From NCBI GenBank assembly GCA_019636445.1, contig JAHBXO010000039.1:1-50385 (forward strand): 50,385 nucleotides of DNA, written 5' to 3'. The position numbers and the translations under genes are program-made. This document shows, one piece after another, positions 42,090 to 50,385 of this stretch; positions within the stretch are counted from its first letter, which is position 1; each line of letters begins with the position of its first letter. The notes below the pieces were generated by a model that saw only the letters and a program-made list of their open reading frames with translations, ran no database searches and was not told the origin of the DNA. This stretch comes from Gemmataceae bacterium (GTDB lineage Bacteria; Planctomycetota; Planctomycetia; Gemmatales; Gemmataceae).

Positions 42090-42998
42090 TTGAAACAGGT
42101 CTGCCCGTCCTGCCTGAAGAGCGTCGAAGTGCCCGAATCGGCAGCCGGTACCGATTATCCGTGCCTTGTGTGTGGTTCGAAGATCCCGGTGCCCGCGAAC
42201 TACACGCCCAGCGTGGCCGCGCCGGCACCTGCGGATCGTCCGCCGCCGCCCCCAGGGCTTGCCCCCCCGGCGAAGGATGCCCCCCCCGCCCCACCGCCCG
42301 AACCGGGCGACGATCGGGAAGTCGGCATCGCGATCACTCCCGGGATCGTGGAGTGGGTGCCCGCCTTCGGCTTCACCCTCCTCTTCCTGCTGACCTTCTT
42401 CTCCTGGGTCGGAGCCTATCCCGGCGGTCACCGGTTGTTCACGCAGAACGCCTGGGAATCCCTCGCCGCGTCGCACACGCCGAACATCGTGCCGGCCGAA
42501 CTTGAAGACATCGAAAAACACTTGCTCAATTCCCTCCGGTATTGCTGGCTGCTGTTGCCATATGTTCTCGCGCTGATCCTCGCGCTGTTCTTTGCCTGGG
42601 CCGATCGGATCCTGCCGGACAAGGTTTCGGCGACGACGTTGCCGGGGCCGCTCGTCTGGCTCACCCGGTTCTGGCCGGCGCGCCACAATCTGCTGCTGAT
42701 CCTCGGCGTCGGTTCGCTCGCGCTGTTTCTTGCACAGGGTTGGAAGGGCCTCGGCCTCGACAACGCGATCAAGGACTACGCGACGAGCAAGCACGAGGAG
42801 GAAGCGAAGGCCGCCGACACGGAATTGAAGAAGTCCACCGTACGCGTAAAGGCCGGCATGGAGTACGCGAAATACGCCGTCGGTACAACCACCGGCTATT
42901 CGCTCGCGTTCTGGACGCACCTGGTCGTGGTCGCCGCGATGCTATTACGGCCACGCGACGGATCGGCCCGACCGCTGCGTTTCGGTGTGAAGTATTGA
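42090..42998 (+). CDS. zinc-ribbon membrane protein of unknown function
   Basis: 302 residues from the TTG at 42090, which has AGGAG with seven bases of spacing; the longer frame belongs to another reading frame of nnrD. A short N-terminal zinc ribbon (KQVCPSCLKSVEVPE...CLVCG; four cysteines) is followed by a Pro/Ala-rich linker (APADRPPPPPGLAPPAKDAP) and then four predicted membrane helices (GFTLLFLLTFFSWVGAYPGG, WLLLPYVLALILALFFAWAD, LLLILGVGSLALFLAQGW, LAFWTHLVVVAAMLL). A charged loop with a Lys/Glu-rich segment lies between helices three and four. No enzyme motif is seen. Such ribbon-plus-membrane proteins are common in Gemmata. Third gene of the aldolase/nnrD set. Confidence 0.75.
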   Translation: MKQVCPSCLKSVEVPESAAGTDYPCLVCGSKIPVPANYTPSVAAPAPADRPPPPPGLAPPAKDAPPAPPPEPGDDREVGIAITPGIVEWVPAFGFTLLFLLTFFSWVGAYPGGHRLFTQNAWESLAASHTPNIVPAELEDIEKHLLNSLRYCWLLLPYVLALILALFFAWADRILPDKVSATTLPGPLVWLTRFWPARHNLLLILGVGSLALFLAQGWKGLGLDNAIKDYATSKHEEEAKAADTELKKSTVRVKAGMEYAKYAVGTTTGYSLAFWTHLVVVAAMLLRPRDGSARPLRFGVKY

Positions 42999-43096
42999 AG
43001 GGAATGTGAAATCGCCTTTTGACTTTCTCCCGACGCATCGGTTACGATCGCGTCGGGTTTCCCCGTCGGCCCATCCACTCTCCCGGAGGGCTTTTC

Positions 43097-43564
43097 ATGT
43101 CGATTCCGGTTTCCAGCTCCGCCTTCGCGCCGGAGCAGATCATTCCACGCCACTTCACCGGCGATGGGATGGACGTTTCCCCGCCCCTGCGCTGGGGCAC
43201 GCCACCGCCCGGCACCAAGAGCATCGCGATCGTCTGCGACGATCCCGACGCCCCACGCGGCGATTGGGTCCACTGGCTGCTCTACGACCTCCCGCCAGTC
43301 ACGCGAGAATTGCCCGAAGCGCTCCCCGCCGATCCCGACCTGGACGACGGCAGCCATCACGGCGTCAACGACTTCGGCTACGTCGGCTACGGCGGACCGG
43401 CACCCCCGCGCGGACGGCAGCACCGATACCGGTTCCACGTCTACGCGCTCGATGCCGAACTGGGGCTGCCTTCGGGCGCGACCAAGTCCGAGGTTCGCGC
43501 CGCGATGGACGGCCACGTACTGGAGGAAGGCGAACTGGTGGGACTCTACGGTCGATCGGGCTGA
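43097..43564 (+). CDS. YbhB/YbcL family PEBP-like protein
   Basis: 155 residues from the ATG at 43097, preceded by GGAGGG. The phosphatidylethanolamine-binding (Raf kinase inhibitor-like) fold is marked by FAPEQIIPRHFTGDGMDVSP, IVCDDPDAPRGDWVHWLLYD, and GVNDFGYVGYGGPAPPRGRQ followed by HRYRFHVYALD. These are the conserved anion-pocket residues. It has no signal peptide and is likely cytoplasmic. Function in bacteria is not well defined. It stands 98 bases after the previous gene and converges with the exported protein at 43570, with five bases between the stop codons. Confidence 0.93.
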   Translation: MSIPVSSSAFAPEQIIPRHFTGDGMDVSPPLRWGTPPPGTKSIAIVCDDPDAPRGDWVHWLLYDLPPVTRELPEALPADPDLDDGSHHGVNDFGYVGYGGPAPPRGRQHRYRFHVYALDAELGLPSGATKSEVRAAMDGHVLEEGELVGLYGRSG

Positions 43565-43569
43565 CGCGG

Positions 43570-44097
43570 TCACTTGATCGACTTGAGCCAGGCGTCGAAC
43601 GCCGCCTTGTGCTTTTCGACGACCTTTTCCGGCCCCGCCAGCCGGACGTGGGTCGCTTCGTCCTTCGCGGCGACGATCGCCCAGACCGCGCGGTATTCCG
43701 GCTTCATTTCGAGTTTCGACTTCGGGTCAAAGGGGCGTTCCTTGTACTTCCAGGTACCGCTCACGTCGAGCATGTGGAGCGTTGCGCCGGTCACTTCGAC
43801 CTTCGATTCCTTCGCCACGTCGTCGATGGTCTTGCCGTCGGGCGGAACGAACTGGTCCTTCCAGCCGGGGAAGACCTGCTCGGGCTTGGGTTTCGATTCG
43901 GGCATGACGATGACTTCGGCGTCGGCAAGTCCCTCGATGGTAGAGGCAATCTTGAATTGGTGGGAACGGAGCCGGTTCGCGGGCTTTTCGGATTTCCAGT
44001 CGGCGGGCGGCGTGGCGGCGAGGGGGCCGAATTTCACGGCTTTCGGCGCGTCGGCGGCAAGCAGTGCGGGGGCGAGGAACAACACGGCGAATCGCAT
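43570..44097 (-). CDS. exported hypothetical protein
   Basis: 175 residues from the ATG at 44097, with signal peptide MRFAVLFLAPALLAAD. The rest is KFGPLAATPPADWKSEKPAN, LADAEVIVMPESKPKPEQVF, WKDQFVPPDGKTIDD, LHMLDVSGTWKYKERPFDP, AVWAIVAAKDEATHVRLAGP and a C-terminal helix EKHKAAFDAWLKSIK. The beta-rich body and the final Trp/Lys helix resemble small periplasmic proteins of planctomycetes whose role is unknown. No catalytic motif is seen and there are no cysteines. It is 14 bases downstream of the zinc-ribbon membrane protein at 44112 on the same strand and is probably co-transcribed with it. Confidence 0.8.
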   Translation of the reverse strand: MRFAVLFLAPALLAADAPKAVKFGPLAATPPADWKSEKPANRLRSHQFKIASTIEGLADAEVIVMPESKPKPEQVFPGWKDQFVPPDGKTIDDVAKESKVEVTGATLHMLDVSGTWKYKERPFDPKSKLEMKPEYRAVWAIVAAKDEATHVRLAGPEKVVEKHKAAFDAWLKSIK

Positions 44098-44111
44098 CGG
44101 AGTCTCCGGGA

Positions 44112-45365
44112 TCAGGCGGGGGAGGATTCTTCTTCGGCTTCGGCGGCACGGCGTTCGAGCCGGGCGGCGGCGTGCGGGTCGCTGGGCACGGGGCGTTCGT
44201 CGCGGGCGGCGGCGCGGGCGGCGGCGATCTCCTCGACCTCGGCCTTGACCGGTTCGGCGAGTTGCGCCATCCCGTGCCCGAGCGCGGTGAGGAACAGGCC
44301 GGCGAACGCGAGGGTGAGCGTGCCGAAGAAGACGCCGACCCAGCGAGCCGGCATCTGCCAGATGCGGCCGAAGAGCGTTTCGTTGGACACGCGCACGTTT
44401 AATTCCTTCCAGAGGTTCGTGCGTCGATCGCGGACGATCTTGTTGTCGAGGCCGGGGTAGGCGACTTCCAGATCCACCTTCAATTCGAGGGTCTTTCCGG
44501 CCAGTCGATCTTCGTTCGGGATGGCGATCTTCGCCCACAGTCGGGGACGGATGCGGTCGCGGCCGGCGTCGATCTTGACGGTGGCGGGCCAGGTGGCGTC
44601 GTTCGAGATCGCGACGATTTCGGGCGGCTGGTTGCCGAAGTCCTGGGGATTGGTGACGGTGACTTTGGGCGTGCCGCGCCAGAGGCCGTTGACAACTTCG
44701 ACGGTATCGGGGAATTCGAGTTCGAGCGTTTCGCCGGGCGCGGCGCGAATGGCTTCGTTCGCCTCGGCGGGGCGTTCGCGGGCGACGGCGGGGACGAGCA
44801 GGCCGCCGATGGCGAGGAGGACGCCGCAGACACCGAGGATGTGCAACCGCGTGAACGGGCCGACGGGCGGGCGGATCTGTTCGCGGTCCCCGCCACGGGT
44901 GACGTCGAGGTCGCCGTCGTCCTCCATCTTGCGGGAGCGGACTCGATTGTCGGCGGGGTGGGCGTTGGGGTTGCGGTTGCCGAGCACGATATGCGCGGCG
45001 GCAGCGAGGACGGCGACTCCGGCGAGGAGCGTGCCGGTGCGGCCGTTCGAGAGGCCGAACAGGTTCGCACCGATCGCGAGGGCGAGGGCGGCCGCCACGC
45101 TGACGAGCGTCACGAGGCCGTGCGCGTTCGCCTGATGGTAGCCGACCAGATCGGGCTGGAACTGCCCGCAGTCCGGGCAGGCGACGTCGTTCGGTTCGGT
45201 GGTCAGTTGCCGGTGGATGCGTTTCGTGGCGGCCTTTGCCGCCGTCTCTTCCGATCGCGCCTTCTCTTCGACGGTGATCTCGCGGCGCACGCGATAGACG
45301 CAGCCGCACCCGGTGCAGGTGTGCCGTTTCAGGCAGCGGACTCGAAGGGCGTAGACGGTGGCCAC
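44112..45365 (-). CDS. membrane protein with N-terminal zinc-binding motifs
   Basis: 417 residues from the ATG at 45365. The first part has cysteine motifs VRCLKRHTCTGCGCVYRVRR and DVACPDCGQFQPDL, likely a zinc ribbon. Several membrane helices follow (VTLVSVAAALALAIGANLFG, TGTLLAGVAVLAAAAHIVLG, LHILGVCGVLLAIGGLLVPA). After a central beta-rich region outside the membrane (LEFPDTVEVVNGLWRGTPKV, TWPATVKIDAGRDRIRPRLW), a last helix (VGVFFGTLTLAFAGLFLTAL) leads to an Ala/Glu-rich cytoplasmic tail. No enzyme family is recognised. The design resembles other Gemmata ribbon-membrane proteins, including the one at 42090, but the sequences are not clearly homologous. It heads a two-gene unit with the exported protein at 43570. 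Confidence 0.75.
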   Translation of the reverse strand: MATVYALRVRCLKRHTCTGCGCVYRVRREITVEEKARSEETAAKAATKRIHRQLTTEPNDVACPDCGQFQPDLVGYHQANAHGLVTLVSVAAALALAIGANLFGLSNGRTGTLLAGVAVLAAAAHIVLGNRNPNAHPADNRVRSRKMEDDGDLDVTRGGDREQIRPPVGPFTRLHILGVCGVLLAIGGLLVPAVARERPAEANEAIRAAPGETLELEFPDTVEVVNGLWRGTPKVTVTNPQDFGNQPPEIVAISNDATWPATVKIDAGRDRIRPRLWAKIAIPNEDRLAGKTLELKVDLEVAYPGLDNKIVRDRRTNLWKELNVRVSNETLFGRIWQMPARWVGVFFGTLTLAFAGLFLTALGHGMAQLAEPVKAEVEEIAAARAAARDERPVPSDPHAAARLERRAAEAEEESSPA

Positions 45366-45431
45366 GCAACAATCTTACCGTACCCTTCGCGGGGCGTACA
45401 TAGTTGAACAGGGAACCTTGGGAGACCGATC

Positions 45432-46667
45432 ATGGTAAGACCCACACGACGGGAATGGTTGGCGCTTGCGGGCGCGGCGGCGGTGGGGGCGAAGGCATTA
45501 GCCCAACCCGAGACGACGAAACTGCCAGCCCGGGCCGTCACGAAGGGACCGAAGCACCATTGGTTCGGTTACTACGACAAGTGCCCGTGGGACAAAACCG
45601 GGCGGTACCTGCTGGCGATGGAGAGCGAATTCTGCGACCGGCCGCCCACCGCGAAAGACGCCATCGCCGTCGGCATGGTTGACTTGAAGGGTGATGACAA
45701 ATTCATCCCGCTCGACACGACGCGCGCATGGAGCTGGCAGCAGGGTACGATGCTGCAATGGCTCGGCAGCGCACCGGACCGCGAGGTGATCTACAACTCG
45801 ATCGTGGACGGGAAACCGGCGGCGATCGTCCGCGACGTGCATTCCGGGAAAACTCGCACGCTCGCGCGGCCGATATACGCCGTCAGTAACGACGGCAAAC
45901 AGGCCGTCACTCTCGACTTCGCCCGCCTGCATCGCTTGCGCCCCGGCTACGGCTACGCGAGTTACGACGAACGCTTCGTCAACGATCCCGCACCCGAACA
46001 ACTCGGCATCTGGCACCTCGAGCTCGCCACCGGGAAGGACCGGCAGATCCTGAGCTTGAAGCAACTCGCCGCATTCCAGCCCGACGCCCGCTTCACCGGC
46101 GCCCACCACTGGGTGAACCACCTCCAGTTCAACCCCGGCGGCACGCGCTTCGTCTTCCTCCACCGCTGGCGCGTCGACCTCAAACCGTGGAGCACGCGCA
46201 TCTTCACCGCCAAGCCCGACGGCACCGACCTGCGGTTGCACCTCGACACAGGCATGGTCTCCCACTTCGACTGGCGTGACGATTCCACCATCCTCGCCTG
46301 GGTGAAGACGCCCAAGGACGGCAACAAATTCGCCCTCATCGACGTGGCCACGAACGGTCTCACGCTTGTCGGCGACGGCGTGCTGACGCAGGATGGGCAC
46401 TGTTCCTACTCGCCCGATCGGAAATGGATCCTCAACGACACCTACCCGGACAAGAACCGGCTGCAATGGCTGATGCTCTATCACCCGGAGAAGAACCGGC
46501 GGTACGATTTGAACCAGTTCCACTCGCCGAAACAGTTCACGGGGCCGTTCCGCTGCGACATGCACCCGCGCTGGAACCGCGACGGCACGCAGGTCTGCTT
46601 CGACGGCTGCCATGAGCCCGAGCGCCAGGTGTACGTGGTCGACGTGCGCGAGATCGTGACCGGGTGA
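45432..46667 (+). CDS. exported beta-propeller protein (oligogalacturonate lyase-like)
   Basis: 411 residues from the ATG at 45432. The N-terminus MVRPTRREWLALAGAAAVGA has a twin-arginine-like motif and hydrophobic stretch, so Tat or Sec export is likely. The body is a PD40-type propeller: HHWFGYYDKCPWDKTGRYLL, HHWVNHLQFNPGGTRFVFLH, HFDWRDDSTILAWVKTPKDG, QDGHCSYSPDRKWILNDTYP and CDMHPRWNRDGTQVCFDGCH. The spaced histidines resemble the Mn-site histidines of oligogalacturonate lyases (PL22), which cut short pectin fragments. The similarity is by pattern only, so the activity is uncertain. Its neighbours, a sulfatase and a DUF1549/DUF1553 protein, also suggest polysaccharide breakdown. It converges with the gene at 46678, ten bases away. 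Confidence 0.8.
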   Translation: MVRPTRREWLALAGAAAVGAKALAQPETTKLPARAVTKGPKHHWFGYYDKCPWDKTGRYLLAMESEFCDRPPTAKDAIAVGMVDLKGDDKFIPLDTTRAWSWQQGTMLQWLGSAPDREVIYNSIVDGKPAAIVRDVHSGKTRTLARPIYAVSNDGKQAVTLDFARLHRLRPGYGYASYDERFVNDPAPEQLGIWHLELATGKDRQILSLKQLAAFQPDARFTGAHHWVNHLQFNPGGTRFVFLHRWRVDLKPWSTRIFTAKPDGTDLRLHLDTGMVSHFDWRDDSTILAWVKTPKDGNKFALIDVATNGLTLVGDGVLTQDGHCSYSPDRKWILNDTYPDKNRLQWLMLYHPEKNRRYDLNQFHSPKQFTGPFRCDMHPRWNRDGTQVCFDGCHEPERQVYVVDVREIVTG

Positions 46668-46677
46668 CGCGGCGTTC

Positions 46678-48774
46678 TCAGTCGACGTAAAGGAATTCGT
46701 TCAGGTTCAGCACGGCGTGGCAGAGGTCGACGAGCGCATCCTCGCTCGTGCCGGGGTGGGTCGCCAGGAATTTGTCGGTCGCGGTGCGCTCGGCGTCGGA
46801 CGGCGATCGCGAGAGCGCCCGCAGGAAGACGCGATCCCTTTGCTTCATTCGATCGTTGCCGGCCTCCGTTCGCACCTTCGCCGCGAAAGCCTTCGCGAAC
46901 TCCAGCACGATGCCGTCGTTCACGAGCATCAGCGATTGCGGCGCCGTCGTGGTCGTGAACCGGCGGGCGCAGGTTTCGTTGCGGTCCGGAGCGTCGAAGA
47001 GCGCGAAGAACGGATAGCGCAGGTTTCGCTTCACGCACACGTAGACGCTGCGGCGATTGCGGTCGTCGGCCTTCTCGGACAACTTCCAGCCGCCCGCGCC
47101 CTTCATCTCGGCGGGCAGTTCGGGGAAGACGCTCGGCCCGCCGCCGGCGTGGTTCAACAATCCGCTCGCGGCCAGCATCGCGTCCCTCAGGCTCTCGCCA
47201 TCAAGCCGTTTCCGCGGCGATCGGCCGAGCAGTTTGTTCTCCGGGTCCTGCGCGTGCGGAGTGGACGACTGCCGGTAGGCCTTCGAGGTGACGAGTAGGC
47301 GGTAGACTCGCTTCAGTTTCCAGCCGTGGTCGGTGAAGTCGTTGGCGAGCCAGTCGAGAAGTTCGGGGTGCGTCGGCTTTTCGCCGGTGAGGCCGAAGTC
47401 GCTGGCAGTTTCGACGAGTCCGCGACCGAAGACATGCTGCCAGACGCGGTTGACCATCACGCGGGCCGTGAGCGGATTCGCCGGGCTGGCGATCCAGTTG
47501 GCGAGTTCGGCGCGCCGGCCGGGGGTGGCGGCCGTCGGCTTCGGCTCGGCGACGCGACGGTCGATCGAGGTGATGAATCCGGGGTCGACTTCCTCGCCCT
47601 TGTTCCGCCAGTTGCCACGCTTCAGCAAGTGGTGCGCCGGCACGTCGCGGCCGACGTCGGTCATCGCCATTGCGGTCGGCGGATCGGCCGGCTTGTCCTT
47701 CGCGTGCTCGGCGAGTTGTTTCGCCAGCGCCTCCCATTTCGTTTTCGCATCCCCTTTCATCTGCGTCGGGCTGAACTTGCGGGCGGAAAAAACTTGCCGT
47801 TCGACCATCGCGGCGATCTGCTTCTGCCACGGCGTGCGCTCGGCGAACGGGATGTCGATCAGCTTCGCGTAATCCTCGTCGAAGCGGGAGCGTTCCTTCT
47901 TGGCTCCCTTGTCGCGGATCGGGGCTTCGAGTTCGGCCATCGCGCGGCGGAGCTCGGCTGTCTTCGCCTCCCACGCGGCGCGCTTTCGTTCGTGTTCGAT
48001 TCGCTGCTCCGGCGATTGCAGTGGCACGTCGGTCGGCCAGAGGCCCGTGAAGAACGCCTGCATCCGGTAGTAGTCGTCCTGCGCAACGGGATCGGTCTTG
48101 TGGTCGTGGCACTTGGCGCAGGCGAGCGTAATTCCGAGGAACGCAGCCGCCGTCGTGTCGGTGACGTCGTTGAGGATTTCCTGCCGGCGCTGCTCGAGGT
48201 TCACCGCGTTGTATTCGTCCGGGTAATGGCGGAGGAATCCGGTGGCGACGAGCGCGGCCGGGTCGTTCGGGAAGAGTTCGTCCCCGGCGATCTGCTCGCG
48301 GACGAAGCGGTCGTAAGGCTTGTCGGCGTTGAAACTGGCGATCACGTAGTCGCGATAGCGCCAGGCGGCGGGGCGGAAGTCGTCGGCCTTGAAGCCGTCG
48401 GACTCGGCATAGCGGACGAGGTCGAGCCACCAAGTCGCGGCGCGCTCGCCGAAGTGGGGCGACACGAGCAGGCGGTCCACGACGGTTTCGTACGCGGTGG
48501 CCGAGTCGTCTTTCAGGAAGGCGGCGAGTTCGTCTGGCGTCGGCGGCAGGCCGGTGAGGTCGAAGGTGACGCGGCGGAGCAACGTGGCCTTCGACGCCGG
48601 CGGCGCGAAGTCGAGCTTCGCCGCGTGGAGCTTCTCCAGCAGGAACGCATCGACCGGATGCGCCGCGAGCTTCGGCACGGCGGGCCGGCCGACGGGTCTG
48701 TACGCCCAGTCGCCGGGCGGTTCGGCGGCGGGAAGCGAGGCGGCGACGAAGAGCAGGACGATGGCGAATCGCAT
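46678..48774 (-). CDS. DUF1549/DUF1553 exported protein without N-terminal cytochrome
   Basis: 698 residues from the ATG at 48774, with signal peptide MRFAIVLLFVAASLPAAE. DUF1549 (DAFLLEKLHAAKLDFAPPAS, LLRRVTFDLTGLPPTPDELA, ERAATWWLDLVRYAESDGFK) contains one haem-type motif, CAKCHDHKTDP (around residue 217). A middle charged helical region (RIEHERKRAAWEAKTAELRR) is followed by DUF1553 (MVNRVWQHVFGRGLVETASD, HPELLDWLANDFTDHGWKLK, TTAPQSLMLVNDGIVLEFAK). The size lies between the two other family members in the window. It is divergent from the sulfatase at 48878 (104 bp apart) and may serve a common polysaccharide or sulfate-ester process with it. The family's precise chemistry is unproven. Confidence 0.92.
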   Translation of the reverse strand: MRFAIVLLFVAASLPAAEPPGDWAYRPVGRPAVPKLAAHPVDAFLLEKLHAAKLDFAPPASKATLLRRVTFDLTGLPPTPDELAAFLKDDSATAYETVVDRLLVSPHFGERAATWWLDLVRYAESDGFKADDFRPAAWRYRDYVIASFNADKPYDRFVREQIAGDELFPNDPAALVATGFLRHYPDEYNAVNLEQRRQEILNDVTDTTAAAFLGITLACAKCHDHKTDPVAQDDYYRMQAFFTGLWPTDVPLQSPEQRIEHERKRAAWEAKTAELRRAMAELEAPIRDKGAKKERSRFDEDYAKLIDIPFAERTPWQKQIAAMVERQVFSARKFSPTQMKGDAKTKWEALAKQLAEHAKDKPADPPTAMAMTDVGRDVPAHHLLKRGNWRNKGEEVDPGFITSIDRRVAEPKPTAATPGRRAELANWIASPANPLTARVMVNRVWQHVFGRGLVETASDFGLTGEKPTHPELLDWLANDFTDHGWKLKRVYRLLVTSKAYRQSSTPHAQDPENKLLGRSPRKRLDGESLRDAMLAASGLLNHAGGGPSVFPELPAEMKGAGGWKLSEKADDRNRRSVYVCVKRNLRYPFFALFDAPDRNETCARRFTTTTAPQSLMLVNDGIVLEFAKAFAAKVRTEAGNDRMKQRDRVFLRALSRSPSDAERTATDKFLATHPGTSEDALVDLCHAVLNLNEFLYVD

Positions 48775-48877
48775 GGTAGGACCGACCGGCGGAGAGAACC
48801 TGTAATTTATCCGCACGTCGCGGGTCGGGGCAATCGGATTCCGCCGCTATAACAGTCGCATTCCCGGAGGCTCTCCC

Positions 48878-50344
48878 ATGCGCTTCGCCATCCTCCTTCT
48901 CTTACTGGCACCCTCGCTCGCCCTCGCCGGGCCGCGGAACATCGTGATGATCGTGGCGGACGACCACGGCCGCGACCTCGGCTGCTACGGCAACAAGGAC
49001 GTGCGCACGCCGCACCTCGACAAGCTCGCCGCCGACGGCACACGATTCGACTTCGCCTTCTGCACGACGGCGAGTTGTTCCGCCAGCCGGTCCGTCATCC
49101 TCACCGGCCTTCAGAACCACCTGAACGGCCAGTACGGCCACCAGCACCACTTCCACCACTTCGCCACGTTCCCCTCCGTGAAGAGCCTACCCGTCCTGCT
49201 CGCCGGCGCGGGCTATCGCACGGCGCAGGTGGGGAAGTACCACGTCGCGCCCGAGCCGATCTACAAGTTCGAAACGTACCTGACGGCAAACAACCGGAAC
49301 CCGGTCCTGATGGCGGAGCGATGCCGGCCGCTCATCGAAGCGAAGAGTGAAAAACCGTTCTTCCTCTACTTCGCGACGGCGGACCCGCACCGGGGCGGCG
49401 GAAAGATCGAGAGCGATCCGCACAAGCCGGACCGCTTCGGCAACGGGCCGAAGTACGAGGGGATCGTCGAGGAGACGTTCGACCCGGCGAAGCTGACGGT
49501 CCCGCCGTTCCTGCCCGACACGCCGGCGTGCCGCGCCGAGATCGCGCAATACTACCAGTCGATCGCCCGCGTCGATCAGGGCGTCGGCCGACTCGTGCAA
49601 ATACTCAAGGACGCCGGACAATACGAGAACACGCTCATCCTCTACCTCTCCGACAATGGCATGGCGTTCCCCGGCTCGAAGACGACGCTGTACGAACCCG
49701 GCATGTGGCTGCCGCTGATCGTCCGCAGCCCGGACCAAAAGACCCGCGGCGGCGCGACCGACGGGATGGTGACATGGGCCGACCTCACGCCGACGATCCT
49801 CGACTTCGGCGGCGTGAAGGACGTGCCCGGTCCGCCGGCGCGGGGCGACGCGGGGCCGGAGATCCCGGGGCGCGCCGTTCCAAAGAAGGCGGCGAACGCG
49901 AAGCCGTACGAGTTCCACGGCCGCTCGTTCCTGTCGGTTTTGGATGCGCCGAAGTCGAAGGGTTGGGACGAAGCGTACGCGTCGCACACGTTCCACGAGA
50001 TCACGATGTACTACCCGATGCGAGTCGTCCGCACGCGACAGTACAAGCTGCTGTACAATCTCGCGCATCCGCTGCCGTTCCCGTTCGCGTCGGACCTGGA
50101 GGAATCGGCGACGTGGAAAAGCGTGAGGGCCGAGCCGAACGCGAAGTACGGTCAGCGCTACGTCCGCGATTTCGTCCAGCGTCCGAAGTACGAACTGTAC
50201 GATCTGCAAGCCGACCCGCACGAGGCGCGAAATCTCGCCGACGATCCGAAGCACGCGAAGGCACTTGCCGAGTTGCAGGCAAAGTTGAAGGCATTCCAGG
50301 AGAAGACCGACGATCCGTGGATCGTGAAGTACCGGTACGAGTAG
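48878..50344 (+). CDS. exported sulfatase (heparan N-sulfatase-like)
   Basis: 488 residues from the ATG at 48878, with signal peptide MRFAILLLLLAPSLALAG. The sulfatase core starts RNIVMIVADDHGRDLGCYGN, giving the two Asp residues for the metal. The active-site motif is C67-S-A-S-R in TTASCSASRSVILTG, fitting the C-x-(P/A)-x-R rule for conversion of Cys to formylglycine, with Ala where Pro is usual. LPVLLAGAGYRTAQVGKYH and LILYLSDNGMAFPGSKTTLY complete the site. The general layout is that of the heparan N-sulfatase-type S1 group. It probably removes sulfate from an extracellular polysaccharide. No true maturation enzyme (FGE) is in the window; the FGE-like domain of the kinase lacks its cysteines. 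A tandem repeat follows the stop. Confidence 0.93.
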   Translation: MRFAILLLLLAPSLALAGPRNIVMIVADDHGRDLGCYGNKDVRTPHLDKLAADGTRFDFAFCTTASCSASRSVILTGLQNHLNGQYGHQHHFHHFATFPSVKSLPVLLAGAGYRTAQVGKYHVAPEPIYKFETYLTANNRNPVLMAERCRPLIEAKSEKPFFLYFATADPHRGGGKIESDPHKPDRFGNGPKYEGIVEETFDPAKLTVPPFLPDTPACRAEIAQYYQSIARVDQGVGRLVQILKDAGQYENTLILYLSDNGMAFPGSKTTLYEPGMWLPLIVRSPDQKTRGGATDGMVTWADLTPTILDFGGVKDVPGPPARGDAGPEIPGRAVPKKAANAKPYEFHGRSFLSVLDAPKSKGWDEAYASHTFHEITMYYPMRVVRTRQYKLLYNLAHPLPFPFASDLEESATWKSVRAEPNAKYGQRYVRDFVQRPKYELYDLQADPHEARNLADDPKHAKALAELQAKLKAFQEKTDDPWIVKYRYE

Positions 50345-50349
50345 TTGTT

Positions 50350-50380
50350 GAGTGCGGAGTGCGGAGTGAGGAGTGAAAAC
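50350..50380 (+). repeat. GAGTGCG-type repeat after the sulfatase
   Basis: GAGTGCGGAGTGCGGAGTGA is followed by GGAGTGAAAAC, starting six bases after the sulfatase stop. It is the same family as the repeat at 23873-23919, and in both places it lies directly after a stop codon, in the same orientation as the gene. It is cut short by the window end only by a few bases. Confidence 0.8.
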
Positions 50381-50385
50381 TCGTT

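Noticed and set aside
43570..45372. 600-codon minus-strand frame
   Set aside because: Its first part is a shadow of the zinc-ribbon membrane gene (44112-45365); only the end from 44097 is a real exported protein.

Overview
The window is high-GC bacterial DNA that looks like a planctomycete of the Gemmata group (Gemmataceae). The evidence is the protein content: DUF1501, DUF1549/DUF1553 and CxxCH-bearing 'planctomycete cytochrome' proteins, a sulfatase, an ECF sigma factor paired with a transmembrane Ser/Thr kinase, a protein starting with the TIGR02996 domain, DUF4058, a GxDLY/SGNH esterase and zinc-ribbon membrane proteins. No rRNA, tRNA, CRISPR array, IS element or replication origin was seen. 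Genes are dense on both strands. No gene-free stretch exceeds about 200 bases; the largest are 2149-2343 (nothing recognised) and 35099-35284 (one hairpin).

Layout. 1-8454: a partial cytochrome-like protein, a small kinase-fold protein, a secreted SGNH esterase, then a minus-strand set of DUF1549/DUF1553, DUF1501 and WD40 genes, and a NUDIX hydrolase. 8518-13620: a large cytochrome/DUF1549/DUF1553 protein, a ParE-type toxin-antitoxin pair, an Fe-S type APS/PAPS reductase (cysH) and an Rrf2 regulator. 13626-18873 (minus): an RdgC-like protein, a D-threonine-aldolase-type PLP enzyme, a response regulator and glgX. 18990-22892 (plus): DUF4058, ATP-type pckA and a polysaccharide flippase. 22855-24267 (minus): yggU, yggS and a HIT protein. 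24312-31602: a divergent RNase HII-like protein, a neutral ceramidase-like enzyme, an orphan iron-type solute-binding lipoprotein, a giant kinase with extracellular FGE-like and DUF1080 domains, and its ECF sigma factor. 31748-39242 (plus): carB, a Sel1 protein, a MoxR/DUF58 pair and a TIGR02996 protein. 39370-40200 (minus): two small cysteine-rich exported proteins. 40249-45365: a DapA-like aldolase, nnrD, zinc-ribbon membrane proteins, a PEBP-family protein and an exported protein. 45432-50344: a secreted beta-propeller, another DUF1549/DUF1553 protein and a sulfatase.

The main structural theme is a set of short, unrelated palindromic or tandem repeats at gene ends. They include a perfect 35-bp inverted repeat (3459-3547), a 34/35 inverted repeat (4650-4733), a dispersed family beginning GTTTAGCSGCGASGC (6063-6178, 22822-22860, 23828-23866) and a GAGTGCG tandem family (23873-23919, 50350-50380). 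Two enter coding sequence. One sits in frame in the linker between the two halves of carB and adds about 34 residues with atypical codons. Another encodes part of the N-terminus of the DUF58 protein. The most distinctive gene set is the ECF sigma / kinase-FGE-DUF1080 / solute-binding lipoprotein cluster, where the kinase and lipoprotein genes overlap (TTGA). The two adjacent cysteine-rich small proteins are the least explained genes.
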